64,000 nucleotides of DNA from CAWIHS01 sp963836005 (GCA_963836005.1 CAWIHS010000002.1:496001-560000); one strand, 5' to 3'. Positions 53,959-62,971 are shown, counted from the first letter of the stretch. The notes: a model not told the origin generated them from the sequence alone. A program made the numbers and translations.

Positions 53959-54248
53959 CGCCATACTTTATTGAGCTGGATGAAGCAGATATAGCAGATC
54001 AGGCAATAAGAGCGTATATCAATAAGATCCCCACCAGCTTTTCATTGCAAAAAGAACAGGTAGATATATTGATCGATATGGTAAAAAAGGTGTTGCGACA
54101 GGATTTGGAATATCAGAAGTTGTTGCGTGAGCTGGGTGTGACTTCAAGCGCATTGCCAGTCAACCGACTTTCAGCATATACACGGTCTGAAATGCTGAGC
54201 AGAACTTATTCTTATGATCCGGTTTGTCTCTTTTCTACTACGTTGTAA
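53959..54248 (+). pseudogene. Patatin-like phospholipase C-terminal fragment
   Basis: Fused in frame to the preceding broken gene. ELDEADIADQAIRAYINKIP, then TSFSLQKEQVDILIDMVKKV and LEYQKLLRELG match the end of patatin-like proteins. The catalytic GXSXG and DG parts are missing. The junction lies close to 53959. Its end overlaps the 3' end of the radical SAM gene on the other strand. Confidence 0.55.
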
Positions 54249-55924
54249 AGCTCGAATACGTCCTGTTCGTCAGTCTTTATCGGAGTTAAAGCCTGGTCGG
54301 TATAATTTTTGGAATCTGGATCTGCGAGGAGGGCGTTGCGTTTGCGGTGATATTTCCATAGCAGTCGCAGCATGAACCAGTGTTTGGAGAGAAATTCGCT
54401 GATATAACGTGGATAGAAAATCAGTGGGTTTTCCAGCGGAAGTGGAGGCCGACGATCGTGGCGGTATTTGCGGCGAATATAGCCAGATTCCAGTGGGTGA
54501 ACCCCCTCGACTACAATGCTGGCGTAAAACCAGACCACTGAACCAAGGACTTTGCCGGGGCTGAAACCACTGACGATAGCACGGCGCATCAGGGTTTCTA
54601 CATGTTCGGGGGTATAATAGGTATCCCAGGCTTTACGGTAAATAGCTTCCCATTCGGCTTTTGACATGCGTGCGTGAGCGGTCACTGCATGATTTAGATC
54701 GTACTTGTTCAGATCCGGATCCATGGCGATGCCGCGCTCTGCCAGTTCCTTGTGATCCTGGGAGCCCGGCAAAGGGGTAAGAAAAAAGAACTCCAGTAAT
54801 TCCAGGGGTAATTCACGTTTGATGATCTCTATGTCGCGAATGATCGACTCTGGTGTATCATTGGGAAAGCCCACAATATAGCCTGCTATGGTAAACACTT
54901 TGGCCTGTTTCCAGGCCAGCAGATTTTGGCGGTACTCGGTGATTTTATTCTGTTTTTTACGTGTTCCCATGAGACTGTCAGGGTTGATATTTTCCAGCCC
55001 TATAAACACTCGCTTGACGCCTGCCTGCGCCGACATTACGATAAAGTCCTTAATCTTATGGCACATGGTATCCACCTGCAGCGCCAGATTAAAGCTCAGT
55101 TTTTCGTGTTCGCGCAGCTCAATGAGGCGCTTATAGATATCTTTCCAGTTGCGGTTACGGGCAAAATTATCATCAGTGATGAAAAATCGTTTGATGCCCT
55201 GACTCAGATGCTCACGAATGATATGCTCTACATCATCCGCGTTACGGTACCTGGATTTGCGGCCCTGAACATTGATAATGGTACAGAAGCTGCACAGGAA
55301 TGGGCAACCGCGTCCAGCGTCAAAGCTGGCCTGAGCGCCAACGGTGTGTTTAACGCGTTCAATGGAGGTAAAGGGTGTTGGAGCGTTTTCCATTGCCGGC
55401 AAATCATCCATGAAGTTATAAATGGGCGATAATTTTTCCTGCCATGCATCCTGCAGCACCTGATCCAGCCGTCCTTCTTCAGCCTCGCCGGCAAATAATG
55501 ATACACCCAGGTCAAGTGCTTGCTGTAATTCCGGTGTCAGTTCAGGCAGCATAGCCAGGCAACCGCTAATGTGAAAGCCGCCAATGCAAACCTGGATGCC
55601 CCGGGCACGAAAGCTGCGTGCCAGATCCAGGGCACGGGGATACTGATTGGACTGCACACCGACCAGGGCAATCAGTCCTTTGCCGCCGTCTTGTCTGATC
55701 CTGCGCGAAAGTTTGTCGGCTCGCACCCGGCTATTGGTTTCATCCATGGCTGTGAGCCGGATCTCCACGTGATTGCCGAGCACCTGCCGGCTGACGCAGT
55801 CATCTGCCAAACCCTGCAGGGTAGCGAGAGTGTTGGAAGGCATTCCCGATCGCCACCACTGGATGACGTAGCCATCGTCGTCATAGTGAGACGGTTTGAT
55901 CATGATCAGATGGAATATTTTCAA
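54212..55924 (-). CDS. B12-binding-domain radical SAM protein
   Basis: 570 residues from TTG 55924, or 563 from ATG 55903, which begins MIKPSHYDDDGYVIQWW and may be the true start; neither has a good ribosome site. Residues 80-165 form a cobalamin-binding-like Rossmann domain (LIALVGVQSNQYPRALDLA, CIGGFHISG). Radical SAM cluster cysteines are Cys207, Cys211 and Cys214 in GRGCPFLCSFC, followed by RFFITDDNFARNR, RVFIGLENINPDSL, IVGFPNDTPESI and FFFLTPLPGSQDH. Similar proteins include hopanoid- and lipid-modifying enzymes. Substrate unknown. Confidence 0.9.
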   Translation of the reverse strand: MKIFHLIMIKPSHYDDDGYVIQWWRSGMPSNTLATLQGLADDCVSRQVLGNHVEIRLTAMDETNSRVRADKLSRRIRQDGGKGLIALVGVQSNQYPRALDLARSFRARGIQVCIGGFHISGCLAMLPELTPELQQALDLGVSLFAGEAEEGRLDQVLQDAWQEKLSPIYNFMDDLPAMENAPTPFTSIERVKHTVGAQASFDAGRGCPFLCSFCTIINVQGRKSRYRNADDVEHIIREHLSQGIKRFFITDDNFARNRNWKDIYKRLIELREHEKLSFNLALQVDTMCHKIKDFIVMSAQAGVKRVFIGLENINPDSLMGTRKKQNKITEYRQNLLAWKQAKVFTIAGYIVGFPNDTPESIIRDIEIIKRELPLELLEFFFLTPLPGSQDHKELAERGIAMDPDLNKYDLNHAVTAHARMSKAEWEAIYRKAWDTYYTPEHVETLMRRAIVSGFSPGKVLGSVVWFYASIVVEGVHPLESGYIRRKYRHDRRPPLPLENPLIFYPRYISEFLSKHWFMLRLLWKYHRKRNALLADPDSKNYTDQALTPIKTDEQDVFELYNVVEKRQTGS

Positions 55925-56065
55925 ATATTTTGCCTGTGCTTATTCTACAGAAACGTTAAAGCCTCATTGCCTGACAGTCTGCTGGTGGCCTGGTGAGTGA
56001 AGGACATTGGTATCCTAGAATATAGTCCACAGTGTGGCCTATTTCAATTTTAACTAAAAATAACT

Positions 56066-56218
56066 CATACGTAGGTACTTAAGGAGAAGCGGGTATTTGT
56101 TCCAGAAGACGCCGTAAATATATCCCTATAGGCTTTCTATAGCCATCCATGGCTATAGAAACTTCTTCCACAAATACCCGCTTCTTCATCAACATTTTTG
56201 CTTAAGAACTAACCTATG
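56066..56218. repeat. Family B nested palindromic element, copy 2 (153 bp)
   Basis: Outer ends CATACGTAGGTACTTAAG and CTTAAGAACTAACCTATG. An inner perfect 12-bp pair GCGGGTATTTGT/ACAAATACCCGC encloses the core in the opposite orientation to copy 1, with hairpin CTATAGCCAT/ATGGCTATAG. No family C insert is present. Confidence 0.85.
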
Positions 56219-56366
56219 AAAAATAACTAAGGAAAGTAGGGCTGAATCTATACCCAATTTGCTGACATTGCCTGATCAAGGTTTACATTATCAATTTATC
56301 GACCATTGTGCTGAATAGATGCAAGGAGGTAAAATAAATCATTTACAACTCAAGAGAAAAATTAAT

Positions 56367-56735
56367 ATGAACATGAGATTAAAAAAACTTTTGGCTGCAA
56401 GCCTGGTGACAGGTTTTATGGGATTGATTAGCGGCTGCGGTGGACCCGATAATATAAACAGCGGCAGCAATAATGCCGGGCGAGTTATTGTCAATGTCGG
56501 GGATTCTGTCACCTGTTATGCAGCCAGTTCCTGCAAGGTTTATATGAACATGCCCGCAGGCAGTGGCTCGTATGTCGTCAAACAGAGTGGTCCCAATGGA
56601 AACTGGACAGCAGGAACCTTTGCCGCAGGCGAGCAGGAAGTCCTGTTGGGTGATTTTTACTCTGGACGCACCGAGTTAACCATTGAAGGCAAGGATTTTC
56701 CTTCTACCTGGATCACAGTAAACAGCGGTATCTGA
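56367..56735 (+). CDS. Small putative lipoprotein
   Basis: 122 residues from ATG 56367. The signal MNMRLKKLLAASLVTGFM ends in lipobox LISGC at residues 20-24. The mature part starts GGPDNINSGSNNAG and is a beta-rich domain with two further cysteines (VTCYAASSCKVYM). No family recognised. It precedes the TonB-receptor gene by 222 bp on the same strand, so a functional link is possible but unproven. Confidence 0.7.
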   Translation: MNMRLKKLLAASLVTGFMGLISGCGGPDNINSGSNNAGRVIVNVGDSVTCYAASSCKVYMNMPAGSGSYVVKQSGPNGNWTAGTFAAGEQEVLLGDFYSGRTELTIEGKDFPSTWITVNSGI

Positions 56736-56957
56736 AAAGTTTTACCCATCGCTATAAACTAGTTGAAACCATCATGCCAGTACATGCTGAGTATTAAATA
56801 TATTAAGTTATATGGCATGCCGGGTGTGTTATATGACCAAAGTTTATCATCCCTGCAGTCCATTGTTTTTCATAGCTATATGAATTTTATAATGTTTTAA
56901 TAATTGGAATAAAAACTGCATATACAACCGGATAATTTTAATTTTAAGGTTGTAATA

Positions 56958-59039
56958 ATGACAAAAACAAAACTCAGTAGTGCAGTATTTTTGGGGATTA
57001 TGGTTTCCCCTGCTTTTGTATTCGCAGCAGAAACCTCCGTTATAAAAGAAACTGAATCGATGATCAATGTAGAGGGTGATTTTGTCAATGATCCCTGGTA
57101 CAGCAATGAAAAGAAATTAAAATATTCCCCTACATCTACTCCGGATACTGCCAGTATGCTGGAGAGAATGCCGGGCGCAAACGTTAATGAAAATGGTCCG
57201 CTGACCGGTATTGTTCAATACCGGGGGATGTTTGATGACCGGGTTAATATCAAAGTCAATAATATGAAAATGGTCTCAGCCTGTCCTAATCACATGGATC
57301 CGCCCTTGCATTATGCCACTCGTTTCAGACTGGATACCTTAAAAATCTATCGCGGTATTGCACCGATCAGCTCTGGTCTGGAAACTATTGGCGGCAGTGT
57401 CATTGCTTCAACCCGTGAATATGATTTTACCGCTAGCAAACAATATGAATTCCACGGCTCTGCACTGGGTGGATTGTCCAGTGTTGATTCAGGTTATATG
57501 GGTGGTGTAGACCTTAATATGGCCAATGAAGCCAGTACTTTTACCCTGGGGGGATTCACGGAAAAAGGTGATGACTATAGTTTCAATGGCGGTGAGGTCT
57601 TGCCTTCAAAATATAAAAGAAGCACCGGGCATTTCGCGGCAGGTTTTCAGCAGAATGGTCACAGTTTGGGCATTGACTACGAACATGGAGACACCGATTA
57701 TGCCGGTAATGCAGCACTGCCTATGGATATCACCAGTGCTGATTCGGACACTGTTAAGCTGAACTATGATAAAGCTTTTGGTGACAGGCTCTTTCAGGCA
57801 CAGTTGAGTTATTCATATATTGACCATACGATGGATAACTACTCCCTGCGCACACCGCCGACTCCCATGCGACGTGAGTCGCCTACTACCAGTTTGGGTA
57901 AAGGGTATGATTTTACTCTGGATATGCCGCTAGCCAATGGTGCTCTTAAACTGGGCATGGACGGCCACCTGGCAACCCATAATGCGGTGATCCTCAACCC
58001 TGACAATAATAATTTTTTTCTGGACAATTTTAACAATGCCGAGCGGGATCTGTATGGTTTCTTTGCCGAGTGGGAGGGTGAATTTGCCGAAAACTGGTAT
58101 ACGACGGCCGGTATTCGTTATAACCGGGTGAATATGGATTCTGATGATGTGGCTTTTGCCGGCATTATGCCAGGAACACCCATGTATAATATGATGAATA
58201 TGCTGAAAAACCAGTTCAATATGGCGGACAAAAGTGTTTCCGATAATAATGTCGATTTGGCCGGAGTCTTTACCTATCTGTTAAATGAACAGACTGATAT
58301 AAATGCCGGTGTGGCACGTAAGGTGCGTTCGCCTTCCTATCAGGAGCGCTATCTCTGGAGCCCGACTCAGGCCACGGGTGGTTTAGCTGACGGTAGAACC
58401 TATATCGGTGATATCAACCTGGATCCCGAGGTATCCTATGAAACCGATCTGGGTATTGACTGGGACAATAACAAGTTTTACATGACCCCGCGTATTTTCT
58501 ATCGCAGGGTTTATGACTACATTCAGGGTACACCAACCACGATGATGAGCATGGGACAGCCGGTGCTGCAGTTCTCCAATATCGATGCCGAGCTTTATGG
58601 TGGGGATATGGAATGGGGGATAGGTCTGGCGCAGCACTGGTCACTGGATGGTATTATTTCCTATGTTCGCGGTAAACGTATAGATGTCAGCGACAATCTG
58701 TATCGCATTCCACCTTTGAATGCCACCACCGGTCTGACCTATTACAGAGAAAAATGGAAAGCCACCCTTGAAAGTGTGCTCTATGCCGCTCAGAATGACG
58801 TCTCAAAGTATAATAATGAACAGAAGAGTGCGGGTTATGGGCTGGTTAATCTGCGCGGGGATTATCAAATAAGCAATAAGTTAAATGTGGTAGCTGGCAT
58901 TGACAATCTGCTGGATAAAAAATATGCCAATCATCTGGATGGTATAAATCGGGTGACGAATAATCCCGATGTGGCTGTGGGTGAGAGAATTCCAGGCCGC
59001 GGTAGAAACTTTTTTATAAAAGTGGGTTATGATTGGTAA
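56958..59039 (+). CDS. TonB-dependent receptor, copper (OprC/NosA) type
   Basis: 693 residues. Signal peptide to about 23, plug domain about 50-170 (TASMLERMPGANVNENGPLT, VQYRGMFDDRVNIKVNN), then a 22-strand barrel ending FFIKVGYDW. The plug contains SACPNHMDPP, with Cys109 and Met113 as a CxxxM, and the barrel has His290-x-Met292 in IDHTMDN; together they match the CxxxM-HxM copper site described for OprC. So it probably imports copper for oxidases or other cuproenzymes. The TonB box is not clear. Confidence 0.85.
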   Translation: MTKTKLSSAVFLGIMVSPAFVFAAETSVIKETESMINVEGDFVNDPWYSNEKKLKYSPTSTPDTASMLERMPGANVNENGPLTGIVQYRGMFDDRVNIKVNNMKMVSACPNHMDPPLHYATRFRLDTLKIYRGIAPISSGLETIGGSVIASTREYDFTASKQYEFHGSALGGLSSVDSGYMGGVDLNMANEASTFTLGGFTEKGDDYSFNGGEVLPSKYKRSTGHFAAGFQQNGHSLGIDYEHGDTDYAGNAALPMDITSADSDTVKLNYDKAFGDRLFQAQLSYSYIDHTMDNYSLRTPPTPMRRESPTTSLGKGYDFTLDMPLANGALKLGMDGHLATHNAVILNPDNNNFFLDNFNNAERDLYGFFAEWEGEFAENWYTTAGIRYNRVNMDSDDVAFAGIMPGTPMYNMMNMLKNQFNMADKSVSDNNVDLAGVFTYLLNEQTDINAGVARKVRSPSYQERYLWSPTQATGGLADGRTYIGDINLDPEVSYETDLGIDWDNNKFYMTPRIFYRRVYDYIQGTPTTMMSMGQPVLQFSNIDAELYGGDMEWGIGLAQHWSLDGIISYVRGKRIDVSDNLYRIPPLNATTGLTYYREKWKATLESVLYAAQNDVSKYNNEQKSAGYGLVNLRGDYQISNKLNVVAGIDNLLDKKYANHLDGINRVTNNPDVAVGERIPGRGRNFFIKVGYDW

Positions 59040-59048
59040 TTGAAGTTG

Positions 59049-59081
59049 AGAAGTCATTCAATAAAGTATTGAATGACTTCT
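59049..59081. terminator. Bidirectional hairpin between TonB receptor and pfk
   Basis: A perfect 15-bp stem, AGAAGTCATTCAATA (59049-59063) with TATTGAATGACTTCT (59067-59081), and a 3-base loop. It lies between two convergent genes. The following T-run is poor, but such a stem often ends transcription in both directions. Confidence 0.7.
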
Positions 59082-59119
59082 GTCTGTTCACTGTTCATTA
59101 TGTACTAAAAGTTTATCAA

Positions 59120-60241
59120 TCAATCTCCGAGATTAGTGCCCACCATTCTGGCTGTTTTTACCCAGTCATGATCAGCAGGCACCAGTTTCTTATTGCCGGC
59201 AACTTCTTCTAACGGCACTGGCATGGCGGTCTCGCCTTTTGCGGCTACCATGACGCCGAATATTCCCTGCTCTATATATTCAGCGCAGGCTGTACCCAGC
59301 CTCGTGCCGAGGATCCGATCAACAGCAGAAGGGGTTCCGCCTCGCTGCAGATGTCCCAGGATGGTGACTCTAGATTCCAGCCCGGTCAGTTCTTCCAACT
59401 GGCGAGATAGATGGAAGGTGTTTTCGGCATGTTCTTTGTCCAGCTCGGCGAGTTTGGCTTTGGCTTCTTTCTTGTCTTTCTTGCCTTTTGGTTTGAGTTT
59501 ACGCTGTTCCAGTTCTCTTACAATAGCTGCTTCCTTGATCGGTAAGGCGCCCTCGGCCACAGCGACAATACTGAAGGTTTTACCGCTGCGAACTCGTTGG
59601 GTAATGGCATCGGCGACGCTGTTGAGATCATAGGGAATTTCCGGGGTAAGGATAACATCCGCACCGCCTGCAATCCCGGAGCCCAGGGCCAGCCAGCCGG
59701 CCCGATGTCCCATGATTTCTACTACAATGATGCGGTGATGGCTATGAGCGGTACTGTGCAGCCGATCGATGGCGTCAGTGGCAATACTCAGTGCGGTGTC
59801 AAAGCCAAAGGTCGTGTCGGTCATGGCCACATCATTATCGATTGTTTTGGGCAGGGTAATGATATTCAGTCCTTTTTCCATTAAGCGCAGAGCATTTTTC
59901 TGTGTGCCTCCGCCGCCCAAGCACACCAGTGCATCCAGGTGATTGGCTTTATAGTTTTCCACGATCACGTCGGTCATATCCATGATTTTGCCGCCAACAT
60001 CCATACGATGCGGTTTATCCCGGCTGGTTCCAAGGATGGTGCCGCCACGGGTGAGTATTCCGGATAAGAAATTGCCTTCAAGGCGAAAGGAGCGATTATC
60101 TACCAGACCACGAAATCCATCCCGAAATCCAAGCAAATTCATGCCGTAGTAGCTTTGGGCGGCCTTGCCGACACCTCGAATGGCTGCATTAAGACCAGGG
60201 CTATCACCCCCGGCAGTGAGAATACCTATTTGTTTTGACAT
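59120..60241 (-). CDS. 6-phosphofructokinase (PfkA superfamily, unusual active-site loop)
   Basis: 373 residues from ATG 60241 (preceded by AGGGCAGAA). Phosphorylates fructose 6-phosphate, or acts reversibly with pyrophosphate. Motifs: LTAGGDSPGLNAAIRG, GTSRDKP, LGGGGTQKNAL (109-113 reads GGGGT where GGDGT or GGDDT is usual), LPKTIDNDV (Lys132, as in PPi-using enzymes), EIMGHRAGWLALG and HLQRGGTPSAVDRI. A charged Lys-rich insertion occupies about 245-275. Phosphoryl donor cannot be decided from this mix. Confidence 0.88.
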   Translation of the reverse strand: MSKQIGILTAGGDSPGLNAAIRGVGKAAQSYYGMNLLGFRDGFRGLVDNRSFRLEGNFLSGILTRGGTILGTSRDKPHRMDVGGKIMDMTDVIVENYKANHLDALVCLGGGGTQKNALRLMEKGLNIITLPKTIDNDVAMTDTTFGFDTALSIATDAIDRLHSTAHSHHRIIVVEIMGHRAGWLALGSGIAGGADVILTPEIPYDLNSVADAITQRVRSGKTFSIVAVAEGALPIKEAAIVRELEQRKLKPKGKKDKKEAKAKLAELDKEHAENTFHLSRQLEELTGLESRVTILGHLQRGGTPSAVDRILGTRLGTACAEYIEQGIFGVMVAAKGETAMPVPLEEVAGNKKLVPADHDWVKTARMVGTNLGD

Positions 60242-60671
60242 GGGTTCTGCCCTGTGAAAAATTAATTTATGCAAATTTAAGCATTTTATGAGCATAAAAT
60301 CGATGACAAATGTCGCTTAAAACGAAAATTGTTGTCATCTGGGAAGCCTATATTCAACCACGATTTTTAAATTTCTCTGAATATAGTTACAGTGGTTGTT
60401 AAATAGATAAATCGCTGTTGCAAAGCAGGAGTCATAACCGTCCATGCCAATGACGCTGAATGCATTCACAAAAGATAAACAGGACGCTGTTTAAAGTGTC
60501 ATCAAGATTTCAGATTATTTACAATTGCTGGATCTCTCCTGGTCTGAAATGCTGAATGACCACAAAATTTTTTTTAATGTGGAACTTTTACGCTATGAGA
60601 CAGTCTTAAAGTTATTGCACAATATTTTTTGAATAAGTTTTGTGCATACTTCACTTAAAATCCCTTTTCTT
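60242..60671 (+). ncRNA. Gene-free spacer, candidate small RNA region ending at a strong terminator
   Basis: 430 bp with no reading frame on the + strand, ending in an excellent + strand terminator (60672-60697) that points into the 3' end of engB. In E. coli (Spot 42) and P. aeruginosa (ErsA) a small RNA gene lies in just this place beside engB. No convincing promoter was found: TTGCAC at about 60617 has no -10 at proper distance. Other structure: inverted repeats GATGACAA/TTGTCATC (60302-60339), probably part of pfk regulation, and CCACA/TGTGG near 60560-60582. The 5' end of any RNA is unknown. Confidence 0.35.
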
Positions 60672-60697
60672 CCCTGCCTTCTGGCAGGGTTTTTTTT
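60672..60697 (+). terminator. Strong orphan rho-independent terminator
   Basis: Stem CCCTGCC (60672-60678) with GGCAGGG (60683-60689), loop TTCT, followed by eight T. It works on the + strand, but the nearest upstream + strand gene ends at 59039, with pfk on the other strand between. The reverse strand lacks a T-run after the stem, so it is not the engB terminator. Confidence 0.92.
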
Positions 60698-60706
60698 GCC
60701 CTATGA

Positions 60707-61336
60707 TTATTCCTGCATGCCGCTAAACCAGTCATTTAACTTCGTTCTGGCTTCATCGAGACCGGAGTGATTGCTGGCCGAAAACAGTTGAATGCTGGTC
60801 TCGGGATAGCTTTCATTGAGTGTTTGCCGGACTTTAAGCAGAGTATTTTGCGCTGCACCCCGTTTCAGTTTATCCGCTTTGCTAAGTAATATATGCACCG
60901 GCATGTGGCAGCTTTGACACCAGTTTAACAATACCACATCGTAATCCGTCAACGGACGGCGTACATCCATAATTATAACGACACCTTGCAGCGATCCGCG
61001 TTCAAGCAGATAGCGTTCGAGCAGCTTTTGCCAATGCCGCTTGATTTTGAGCGGAACTTTGGCATAGCCATAGCCAGGCAGATCTACAAGATGATGGTTT
61101 ACATCGATAGAAAAAAAATTGATCATCTGGGTACGCCCAGGGGTTTTTGAAGTGCGGCACAGATTACTAATAGCGGTGATAGCGTTTATGGCACTGGACT
61201 TGCCTGCATTGGATCGGCCTGCAAAAGCAACTTCGATACCCTTATCCGCCGGCAGCTGATCAAAGTTGTTTACACTGAGCAGAAATTCCGCATTCTGGTA
61301 AGGGTTGACAGTATCAGGGGGTCGGTATTCAGCCAT
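60707..61336 (-). CDS. engB: Ribosome biogenesis GTP-binding protein EngB (YihA/YsxC)
   Basis: 209 residues, normal length. G motifs: GRSNAGKSSAINAI (G1), SKTPGRTQMINFF (G2), VDLPGYGYAKVP (G3), LLSKADKLKRG (G4) and LFSASNHSGLDE (G5). Acts in large-subunit assembly in the cytoplasm. N-terminal NAEFLLSVNNFDQLPAD is typical. Divergent from the cytochrome c5 gene. Confidence 0.95.
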   Translation of the reverse strand: MAEYRPPDTVNPYQNAEFLLSVNNFDQLPADKGIEVAFAGRSNAGKSSAINAITAISNLCRTSKTPGRTQMINFFSIDVNHHLVDLPGYGYAKVPLKIKRHWQKLLERYLLERGSLQGVVIIMDVRRPLTDYDVVLLNWCQSCHMPVHILLSKADKLKRGAAQNTLLKVRQTLNESYPETSIQLFSASNHSGLDEARTKLNDWFSGMQE

Positions 61337-61593
61337 AACTTTAAGTGATTAAGGTTTTGTTCAGCTTTGCAGTGGTAGTGTATTCTGCGTCTGTTGAAAT
61401 AAACTTTCATTGACATATTTCATTATTTTAGCACTTTATTATGAACAAATGTTGGTCAACTGACTTTGTTTTGTGTAAAATAAGCAAAATTTTTCCCACT
61501 AATCTTAATGCTTTACCTGTCCTGTTAACAGGTGTTTCTTTGAAGGGTAGAGTTTAAGGTAATAATTTGACAGTTTTTGTGGAGTATATCATT

Positions 61594-61899
61594 ATGAAAA
61601 ATAGTATTAAATTATTCGTTGCTGCGGCCATGGTTGCTGGTTCTACCATGTCTTTTGCGGCAGAAGACGGTGCTGCATTATACAAGTCAGCCTGTTTTGC
61701 CTGTCATGATGCAGGTGTTGCGGGTGCTCCCAAGTTTGGAGACAAAGCTTTATGGGCTCCGCGTATCGCCACAGGTACTGATGCAATGGTTCAGGTTGTG
61801 ATTACCGGTAAAAATGCGATGCCTCCAAGAGGCGGTACCACTTTGACTGACGAGCAGATCCGTGCTGTTGTGGAATACATGTCAGCTGCTGCTCAGTAA
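61594..61899 (+). CDS. Cytochrome c5-type monoheme cytochrome
   Basis: 101 residues from ATG 61594, with GGAG 9 bases upstream. Signal peptide SIKLFVAAAMVAGSTMSFA. Heme-binding motif Cys34-x-x-Cys37-His38 (CFACHDAG) and a distal methionine in KNAMPPRGGT, the cytochrome c5 arrangement. Periplasmic electron carrier. Followed by cytochrome c4 after 127 bp. Confidence 0.92.
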   Translation: MKNSIKLFVAAAMVAGSTMSFAAEDGAALYKSACFACHDAGVAGAPKFGDKALWAPRIATGTDAMVQVVITGKNAMPPRGGTTLTDEQIRAVVEYMSAAAQ

Positions 61900-62026
61900 G
61901 AGTATTTTCATAACTGTTTGAATTATTCCGGTTCCTTAAGAGACTATGGTCCTGTTTTAAGTGATTTTAGTTTCTCGGGGTGCTTGAGAAAGTTTTTTAA
62001 GTAATCTATAAATAGCAGGTAATACC

Positions 62027-62662
62027 ATGAAGAAAGTTGCTATTGCTGCTGCATTGGCAGTTGGTTTAACGGGTCAGGCTCATGCTGCGGGTGATGCAGC
62101 GGCTGGTAAGGATAAAGCTGCAACATGTATTGCATGCCATGGTGTCGATGGAAATTCAATCGCACCGACTTTTCCTAATCTTGCCGGTCAAAGTGCATCC
62201 TACATGTACAAGCAACTGCAGGAGTTCAAGGCAGGTAAACGTACAGATCCCACCATGAGTGCAATGGTGCTGCCGCTTGATGATCAGGCAATGCAGGATG
62301 TTTCAGCTTATTATGCCAGTCAGGCATTAAAACCAGGTCAGCCGGGGCCTATGTCAGACGCTGGTAAAGCGATTTATAGAGGCGGTATTAGATCAATCAA
62401 TGTACCGGCCTGTATGGCTTGCCATGGCCCGGCCGGAGCAGGCATACCGAGTGCAGGTTATCCTCAACTTGCCAGCCAAAAAGTGACTTATATTGAAAAA
62501 CAGTTAAAAGATTTTCGTACTGCTGCACAAAATCCACAGCAGGACATTACGCCGGTAGGTCGCGGTAATGATGCCAGTGCCATGATGCGCATTGTCGTCA
62601 AGCGCATGAGCGATCCCGAAATTCAGGCTGTTGCACAGTATATTGCGGGTTTAAAACCATAA
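62027..62662 (+). CDS. Diheme cytochrome c4
   Basis: 211 residues with signal peptide KKVAIAAALAVGLTGQAHA. Two cytochrome domains: heme 1 at Cys34/Cys37/His38 (CIACHGVDG) and heme 2 at Cys129/Cys132/His133 (CMACHGPAG), each followed by a distal methionine region (DPTMSAMVLPL; ASAMMRIVVKRMSD). Periplasmic donor to terminal oxidases. A good terminator follows at 62725. Confidence 0.95.
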   Translation: MKKVAIAAALAVGLTGQAHAAGDAAAGKDKAATCIACHGVDGNSIAPTFPNLAGQSASYMYKQLQEFKAGKRTDPTMSAMVLPLDDQAMQDVSAYYASQALKPGQPGPMSDAGKAIYRGGIRSINVPACMACHGPAGAGIPSAGYPQLASQKVTYIEKQLKDFRTAAQNPQQDITPVGRGNDASAMMRIVVKRMSDPEIQAVAQYIAGLKP

Positions 62663-62724
62663 ATACAGTGGGATTGACCCCTGTTTTTTGGTAATATTTA
62701 ATTTGTTTTGAAATTTCTATTGAA

Positions 62725-62750
62725 GGGCGGTCATTGACCGCCTTTTTTTT
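62725..62750 (+). terminator. Rho-independent terminator after cytochrome c4
   Basis: Stem GGCGGTC (62726-62732) with GACCGCC (62736-62742), 3-base loop, then eight T. Separates the cytochrome genes from resB. Confidence 0.92.
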
Positions 62751-62787
62751 GCCAGTTTTATCATTAGAGTGTTAAATAACTTTTATT

Positions 62788-62838
62788 CACGTTAGGTTCT
62801 TAAGGAGAATCGCTTTTTTGCTTAAGAACTAACCTGTG
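62788..62838. repeat. Family B outer ends only, copy 3 (51 bp)
   Basis: CACGTTAGGTTCTTAAG at the left and CTTAAGAACTAACCTGTG at the right form one near-perfect hairpin with a short GGAGAATCGC spacer. It matches the outer ends of the elements at 44086 and 56066 without their inner core, so it may be the empty or collapsed form. Confidence 0.82.
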
Positions 62839-62971
62839 AACTTTTTTCAAACTATGCAAAGCATATCTAAGATCCGGTGTCAGTGTTTGTGGACTGGTGT
62901 TTCATAAATACCTGAGGGTATTCACGATCTCTTAAAATACGCTGAATAGTTTCCTTTTATTAAGGCCTGGT

